Below, piece after piece: positions 60,401 through 64,000 of a DNA stretch of 64,000 nucleotides (its first letter is position 1; each line of letters begins with the position of its first letter). The notes beneath the pieces are model-generated. The model was not told the origin of the DNA and did not search any database. It saw only the letters and a list, made by a program, of their open reading frames with translations. The DNA is taken from the NCBI GenBank assembly GCA_943735955.1, contig OX030955.1:12985383-13049382 (forward strand), written 5' to 3'. A program made the translations under genes and the position numbers. This DNA is from Piscicola geometra (lineage: Eukaryota > Annelida > Clitellata > Hirudinida > Piscicolidae).

Positions 60401-63400
60401 GCATCAACAACAGTGCCGACTACTGCATCAACAACAGTGCCGACTACTGCATCGACAACAGTGCCGACAACTGCATCAACAACAATGCCGACTACTGCAT
60501 CGACAACAGTGCCGACTACTGCATCGACAACAGTGCCGTCTACTGCATCAACAAGTGTGTCTAGTGCTGCATCGACAACAGTGCCGACTACTGTCTCAAC
60601 AACAGTGCCGACTACTGCATCAACAACAATGATTTCTACAGCATCAACAAGTGTGTCTACCGCTGCAGCGACAACAGTGCTGATTACTGCATCGACAACA
60701 GTGCCGACTACTGCATCGACAACAGTGCCGACTACTGCATCGACAACAGTGCCGACTACTGCATCAACAACAGTGCCGACTACTGCATCGACAACAATGA
60801 TTTCTACAGCATCAACAAGTGTGTCTACCGCTGCATCGACAACAGTGCTGATTACTGCATTAACAACTGTGCCGACTACTGCATCAACAACAGTGCCGAC
60901 TACTGCATCAACAACAGTGCCGACTACTGCATCAACAACAGTGCCGACTACTGTATCGACAACAGTGCCGACTTATGCATCAACAACAGTGCCGACTACT
61001 GCATCGACAACAGTGCCGACTACTGCATCGATAACAGTGCCGACTACTGCATCGACAACAGTGCCGACTACTGCATCGACAACAGTGCCGACTACTGCAT
61101 CGACAACAATGATTTCTACAGCATCAACAAGTGTGTCTAGTGCTGCATCGACAACAGTGCCGACTACTGCCTCAACAACAGTGCCGACTACTGCATCGAC
61201 AACAGTGCCGACTACTGCATCGAAAACAGTGCTGACGATTGCATCAACAACAGTGCCGACTACTGCATCGACAACAGTGCCGACAACTGCATCGACAACT
61301 GTGCCGACTACTGCATCAACAACAGTGCCGACTACTGCATCAACAACAGTGCCGACTACTGCATCGACAACAGTGCCGACAACTGCATCAACAACAATGC
61401 CGACTACTGCATCGACAACAGTGCCGACTACTGCATCGACAACAGTGCCGTCTACTGCATCAACAAGTGTGTCTAGTGCTGCATCGACAACAGTGCCGAC
61501 TACTGTCTCAACAACAGTGCCGACTACTGCATCGACAACAGTGCCGACTACTGCATCAACAACAATGATTTCTACAGCATCAACAAGTGTGTCTACCGCT
61601 GCAGCGACAACAGTGCTGATTACTGCATCGACAACAGTGCCGACTACTGCATCAACAACAGTGCTGACTACTGCATCGACAACAGTGCCGACTACTGCAT
61701 CGATAACAGTGCCGACTACTGCATCGACAACAGTGCCGACTACTGCATCGACAACAGTGCCGACTACTGCATCGACAACAATGATTTCTACAGCATCAAC
61801 AAGTGTGTCTAGTGCTGCATCGACAACAGTGCCGACTACTGCCTCAACAACAGTGCCGACTACTGCATCGACAACAGTGCCGACTACTGCATCGAAAACA
61901 GTGCTGACTATTGCATCAACAACAGTTCCGACTACTGCATCGACAACAGTGCCTACAACTGCATCGACAACTGTGCCGACTACTGCATCAACAACAGTGC
62001 CGACTACTGCATCAACAACAGTGCCGACTACTGCATCGACAACAGTGCCGACTACTGCATCAACAACAGTGCCGACTACTGCATCGACAACAGTGCCGAC
62101 TACTGCATCGATAACAGTGCCGACTACTGCATCGACAACAGTGCCGACTACTGCATCGACAACAGTGCCGACTACTGCATCGACAACAATGATTTCTACA
62201 GCATCAACAAGTGTGTCTAGTGCTGCATCGACAACAGTGCCGACTACTGCCTCAACAACAGTGCCGTCTACTGCATCGACAACAGTGCCGACTACTGCAT
62301 CGAAAACAGTGCTGACTATTGCATCAACAACAGTGCCGACTACTGCATCGACAACAGTGCCGACAACTGCATCGACAAATGTGCCGACTACTGCATCAAC
62401 AACAGTGCCGACTACTGCATCAACAACAGTGCCGACTACTGCATCGACAACAGTGCCGACAACTGCATCAACAACAGTGCCGACTACTGCATCGACAACA
62501 GTGCCGTCTACTGCATCAACAAGTGTGTCTAGTGCTGCATCGACAACAGTGCCGACTACTGTCTCAACAACAGTGCCGACTACTGCATCAACAACAATGA
62601 TTTCTACAGCATCAACAAGTGTGTCTACCGCTGCAGCGACAACAGTGCTGATTACTGCATCGACAACAGTGCCGACTACTGCATCGACAACAGTGCCGAC
62701 TACTGCATCGACAACAGTGCCGACTACTGCATCGACAACAGTGCCGACTACTGCATCGACAACAATGATTTCTACAGCATCAACAAGTGTGGCTACCGCT
62801 GCATCGACAACAGTGCTGATTACTGCATCAACAACTGTGCCGACTACTGCATCAACAACAGTGCCGACTACTGCATCAACAACAGAGCCGACTACTGCAT
62901 CGACAACAGTGCCGACTACTGCATCAACAACAGAGCCGACTACTGCATCAACAACAGTGCCGACTACTGCATCAACAACAGTGCCGACTACTGCATCGAA
63001 AACAGTGCCGACAACTGCATCAACAACAGTGACGACTACTGCATCGACAACAGTGCCGACTACTGCATCGACAACAGTGCCGTCTACTGCATCAACAAGT
63101 GTGTCTAGTGCTGCATCGACAACAGTGCCGACTACTGTCTCAACAACAGTGCCGACTACTGCATCAACAACAATGATTTCTACAGCATCAACAAGTGTGT
63201 CTACCGCTGCAGCGACAACAGTGCTGATTACTGCATCGACAACAGTGCCGACTACTGCATCAACAACAGTGCCGACTACTGCATCAACAACAGAGCCGAC
63301 TACTGCATCGACAACAGTGCCGACTACTGCATCAACAACAGAGCCGACTACTGCATCGACAACAGTGCCGACTACTGCATCGACAACAATGATTTCTACA

Positions 63401-64000
63401 GCATCAACAAGTGTGTCTACCGCTACATCGACAACAGTGCCGACTACTGCATCAACAACAGTGCCGACTACTGCATCAACAACAGTGCCGACTACTGCAT
63501 CGACAACAGTGCCGACTACTGCATCAACAACAGTGCCGACTACTGCATCGACAACAGTGCCGACTACTGCATCGATAACAGTGCCGACTACTGCATCGAG
63601 AACAGTGCCGACTACTGCATCCACAACAGTGCCGACTACTGCATCGACAACAATGATTTTTACAGCATCAACAAGTGTGTCTAGTGCTACATCGACAACA
63701 GTGCCGACTACTGCCTCAACAACAGTGCCGACTACTGCATCGACAACAGTGCCGACTACTGCATCGAAATCAGTGCTGACTATTGCATCAACAACAGTGC
63801 CGACTACTGCATCGACAACAGTGCCGACAACTGCATCGACAACTGTGCCGACTACCGCATCAACAACAGTGCCGACTACTGCATCAACAACAGTGCCGAC
63901 TACTGCATCAACAACAGTGCCGACTACTGCATCAACAACAGAGCCGACTACTGCATCGACAACAGTGCCGACTACTGCATCAACAACAGAGCCGACTACT
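2..64000 (+). CDS. Interior of a giant mucin-like Thr/Ser/Pro-rich tandem-repeat protein (partial, open at both ends)
   Basis: Codons begin at positions equal to 2 modulo 3. The frame reads Thr-Thr-Val-Pro-Thr-Thr-Ala-Ser over and over, and I found no TAA, TAG or TGA in it anywhere, giving 21,333 codons without start or end. The composition is about 50% Thr with the rest mostly Ser, Pro, Ala and Val. I saw no Cys and no N-X-S/T sequon; Lys, Arg and Glu occur only in scattered variant units. This is the signature of a mucin PTS domain, a scaffold for dense O-glycosylation in the Golgi, so a secreted or surface mucus, glue or slime protein is inferred. Human MUC5AC also has an 8-residue PTS repeat (TTSTTSAP), but there cysteine-rich CysD modules interrupt it; none occur here. 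In-frame Met codons (for example 509 and 821) belong to a variant repeat and are not start sites. No intron, signal peptide or terminal domain is visible. A non-coding satellite or the antisense frame are the alternatives; both are less likely. Confidence 0.8.
503..550 (+). repeat. Composite 48-bp marker unit TTMISTAS-TSVSTAAS (example copy)
   Basis: This is one instance of a two-unit marker that recurs throughout the window, usually every few hundred bases. The first 24 bp encode Thr-Thr-Met-Ile-Ser-Thr-Ala-Ser. The second encode Thr-Ser-Val-Ser-Thr-Ala-Ala-Ser or, in alternating copies, Thr-Ser-Val-Ser-Ser-Ala-Ala-Ser. The Met-Ile unit is almost always followed directly by the Ser-Val unit, although the Ser-Val unit can occur alone. 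The pair supplies nearly all Met residues of the protein and punctuates the canonical TTVPTTAS runs. It also explains the shadow frames: it puts a TGA in one other plus frame, and the TSVSSAAS version puts a TAG in the remaining one. Confidence 0.95.
7081..9161 (+). repeat. Direct tandem duplication with 1,080-bp spacing (45 units)
   Basis: Positions 7081-8081 match 8161-9161. One substitution was seen: GTG ACG at about 7904 against GTG CCG in the second copy, a Pro to Thr change. Both copies include the TTVPTGLT unit and the CCC-ACA variant. The match fails beyond 9161, where a GCC-bearing unit in the first copy is replaced by a GCA unit. Confidence 0.85.
13681..18440 (+). repeat. Array zone B: transitional zone mixing variants of zones A and C
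   Basis: The zone carries zone-A features: Lys-marked TSVSSAAS at about 16105, 16320, 18050 and 18265, and TTVPTGST-type units at about 15134 and 17078. It also carries the first zone-C features: gataac Ile units from about 13775 and TSVSTAAA (gcagcgac) at about 14345. Much of it is a 1.8-kb segment present twice. The mixture looks like a boundary where two array families have been brought together. Both edges are approximate. Confidence 0.7.
14726..18496 (+). repeat. Direct duplication with 1,944-bp spacing (81 units)
   Basis: Positions 14726-16552 match 16670-18496. Shared rare variants include an ACA GGA GTG codon string (about 14831 and 16775) and the GTA variant at about 15199 and 17143. 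At least three substitutions separate the copies: about 15774 versus 17718, 15351 versus 17295, and 16467 versus 18411. The copies are therefore somewhat older than the near-identical duplications further right. Confidence 0.8.
20329..22872 (+). repeat. Abutting tandem duplication of a 1,272-bp block (53 units)
   Basis: The first copy is 20329-21600 and the second 21601-22872, joined without any intervening base. I saw no difference between them when comparing line by line. The junction places two TSVSSAAS units 48 bp apart (21553 and 21601), an arrangement found only here. Both copies carry the unusual ACT GCT form of the TSVSTAAS unit, at 20929 and 22201. Confidence 0.85.
25005..26759 (+). 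repeat. Tandem duplication with 864-bp spacing (36 units)
   Basis: Positions 25005-25895 match 25869-26759. Each copy carries one CCA ATT unit (about 25351 and 26215), two TTEPTTAS units and one ACC unit. The same CCA ATT unit also occurs near 23269, 31737 and 44311, so this block belongs to a wider family. Confidence 0.75.
26641..30165 (+). repeat. Direct duplication with 1,944-bp spacing
   Basis: Positions 26641-28221 match 28585-30165. The shared rare codon is ACT AAA GCA (taaagc at 27253 and 29197), a Thr to Lys change. A GTG to TTG change near 29957 distinguishes the second copy. The right part of the second copy was then duplicated again with a 1,104-bp spacing. Confidence 0.8.
29053..31260 (+). 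repeat. Abutting tandem duplication of a 1,104-bp block (46 units)
   Basis: The first copy is 29053-30156 and the second 30157-31260. No difference was seen. The Lys codon AAA at 29197 reappears at 30301, and the TTG variant at about 29957 reappears at about 31061. Because TTG is absent from the older copy near 28013, this event is later than the overlapping 1,944-bp one. Confidence 0.85.
31600..32778 (+). repeat. Long-range duplicated segment, copy 1
   Basis: The segment matches 44176-45354, 12,576 bp away (524 units). Shared rare features are an ACA ATG CCG unit (about 31948 and 44524) and an ATG CTT unit (32381 and 44957). Differences include GTG TCG at about 32265 against GTG CCG, and AGT GTG against AGT TTG at about 32403 and 44980. 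Confidence 0.8.
40274..41783 (+). repeat. Abutting tandem duplication with 744-bp spacing (31 units)
   Basis: Positions 40274-41039 match 41018-41783. Each copy has a Thr to Ile unit (gactattgc, about 40405 and 41149). Each also has a compact arrangement in which two TSVSSAAS units flank a single TTMISTAS unit (about 40897-40960 and 41641-41704). Confidence 0.8.
44176..45354 (+). repeat. Long-range duplicated segment, copy 2
   Basis: This is the partner of 31600-32778. Its AGT TTG variant near 44980 is also found at about 37444, in another ATG CTT-associated block, so the segment is a mosaic of at least two sources. The left neighbour carries a GTT CTG unit at about 44140 that was not seen elsewhere. 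Confidence 0.8.
45901..48576 (+). repeat. Abutting tandem duplication of a 1,320-bp block (55 units)
   Basis: The first copy is 45901-47220 and the second 47221-48540, with the match continuing to 48576. Comparing all lines I saw one difference: GTT at about 46519 against GTG at about 47839, silent for Val. Both copies share rare codons: ACG ACT (about 46488 and 47808), CCG AAT (about 47073 and 48393), and TCA AAA near 46437 and 47757. Confidence 0.9.
50535..52860 (+). repeat. Direct duplication with 1,440-bp spacing (60 units)
   Basis: Positions 50535-51420 match 51975-52860, with one substitution seen (GTG versus GTA at about 51414 and 52854, silent). Both share the rare CTG AAT ATT unit (about 50961 and 52401). 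The left junction near 51972 joins a canonical unit directly onto the second half of a TTMISTAS unit, so a unit hybrid marks the recombination point. Confidence 0.85.
53206..55556 (+). repeat. Block family with 936-bp spacing marked by TSVFSAAS
   Basis: A TCT to TTT change (Ser to Phe) next to an ATA ATG unit occurs four times, with TTT at 53240, 53672, 54608 and 55544. The spacings are 432, 936 and 936 bp. I saw this Phe unit nowhere else, so it arose once and was copied. The copies differ by scattered substitutions, such as AAT to AAG near 54869 and TCA to TTA near 53781. Confidence 0.85.
58381..59520 (+). repeat. Duplicated segment with 840-bp spacing
   Basis: Positions 58381-58680 match 59221-59520. 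Both contain an ACA TCA GTG variant (about 58560 and 59400), which also occurs near 55320. The right edges differ by one extra canonical unit in the second copy. Confidence 0.7.

Larger units (their letters stand above)
1..64000 (+). repeat. 64-kb tandem array of a 24-bp unit
   Basis: The consensus unit is two 12-base halves: acaacagtgccg, then actactgcatcg. It is 54% GC and A+C-rich on the plus strand. The phase at line starts is the same from the first base to the last, so every insertion or deletion has been a whole multiple of 24 bp. The commonest variant is TCG to TCA at the eighth codon, which is silent for Ser. Other recurrent variants are GCA to GCC, GCT or GTC, ACA to ACT, CCG to CTG and ACT to ATT. 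The array reaches both ends, so its true length exceeds the window. Confidence 0.99.
18441..64000 (+). repeat. Array zone C: long homogeneous higher-order repeat zone
   Basis: A recurring string of variants dominates. It runs TTMISTAS, TSVSSAAS, TTVPTTAS with GCC, a Lys-bearing unit, TTVLTIAS, a TTVPTTAS with the ACT-GTG form, TTVPSTAS, TSVSSAAS, TTVPTTVS, TTMISTAS, TSVSTAAA, TTVLITAS, TTMISTAS, TSVSTAAS, TTVLITAS and on to the next block. Individual blocks are about 0.7 to 1.4 kb, with the number of canonical units between markers varying. The Lys-marked TSVSSAAS and TTVPTGLT units of zone A are gone. The coding frame stays open to the last base. Confidence 0.8.

Noticed and set aside
60973..63624. 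883-codon minus-strand open frame (Val-Asp-Ala-Val-Val-Gly-Thr repeats).
   Set aside because: It starts at a GTG made by a single variant unit and ends at one variant unit. It is a mirror of the repeat with no signal, ribosome-binding context or unique sequence. The plus frame is longer, stop-free and has a recognised PTS composition.
1..64000. CRISPR array.
   Set aside because: Repeats are contiguous with no unique spacers, and no cas genes are present.
1..64000. Purely non-coding satellite such as a centromeric array.
   Set aside because: It cannot be excluded, but an uninterrupted frame with PTS composition and no register loss makes a coding array more likely. Transcript data would decide.
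1..64000. Promoters, terminators, tRNA or rRNA genes, transposons, splice sites.
   Set aside because: No non-repeat sequence exists in the window to hold them, and GT/AG dinucleotides inside the units recur identically everywhere and give no specific signal.

Overview
The whole 64-kb window is one uninterrupted tandem array of a 24-bp unit (about 2,667 copies). I see no unique sequence, no second gene, no RNA gene and no mobile element, and the array runs off both ends. Read on the plus strand in the frame whose codons start at positions 2, 5, 8 and so on, the unit encodes Thr-Thr-Val-Pro-Thr-Thr-Ala-Ser. My read-through found no stop codon in this frame from 2 to 64000, which is 21,333 codons open at both ends. 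The best interpretation is the interior of one giant exon encoding a mucin-like PTS (Pro/Thr/Ser) domain. The product would be about half threonine, free of cysteine and nearly uncharged, with roughly 2 MDa of polypeptide in this window alone.

The array is hierarchical. The 24-mer looks like an old duplication of a 12-mer (TTVP / TTAS). Variant units, above all a 48-bp pair encoding TTMISTAS followed by TSVSTAAS or TSVSSAAS, punctuate the canonical units every few hundred bases. Strings of these form higher-order blocks of about 0.7 to 1.9 kb, many of them directly duplicated with zero to a few differences. By variant content there are three zones: 1 to about 13.7 kb (lysine-bearing TSVSSAAS units and TTVPTGLT units), about 13.7 to 18.4 kb (transitional), and 18.4 to 64 kb (TTVPSTAS, TSVSTAAA, Ile-bearing ATA units). 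The 24-bp register is never lost: every line-start position I checked keeps the same phase from base 1 to base 64000.

The organism cannot be named from this sequence. A long O-glycosylation-type PTS repeat suggests a eukaryote, most likely an animal making a secreted or surface mucin, glue or slime. The two CpGs per unit are largely retained, which fits a lightly CpG-methylated genome (as in many invertebrates) or very recent homogenisation. A giant repetitive bacterial surface protein is less likely but not excluded. The gene's start, signal peptide, C-terminus, promoter and any non-repetitive domains lie outside the window. The short plus-strand frames rich in His-Arg-Gln-Gln-Cys and the 883-codon minus-strand frame are shadows of the repeat.
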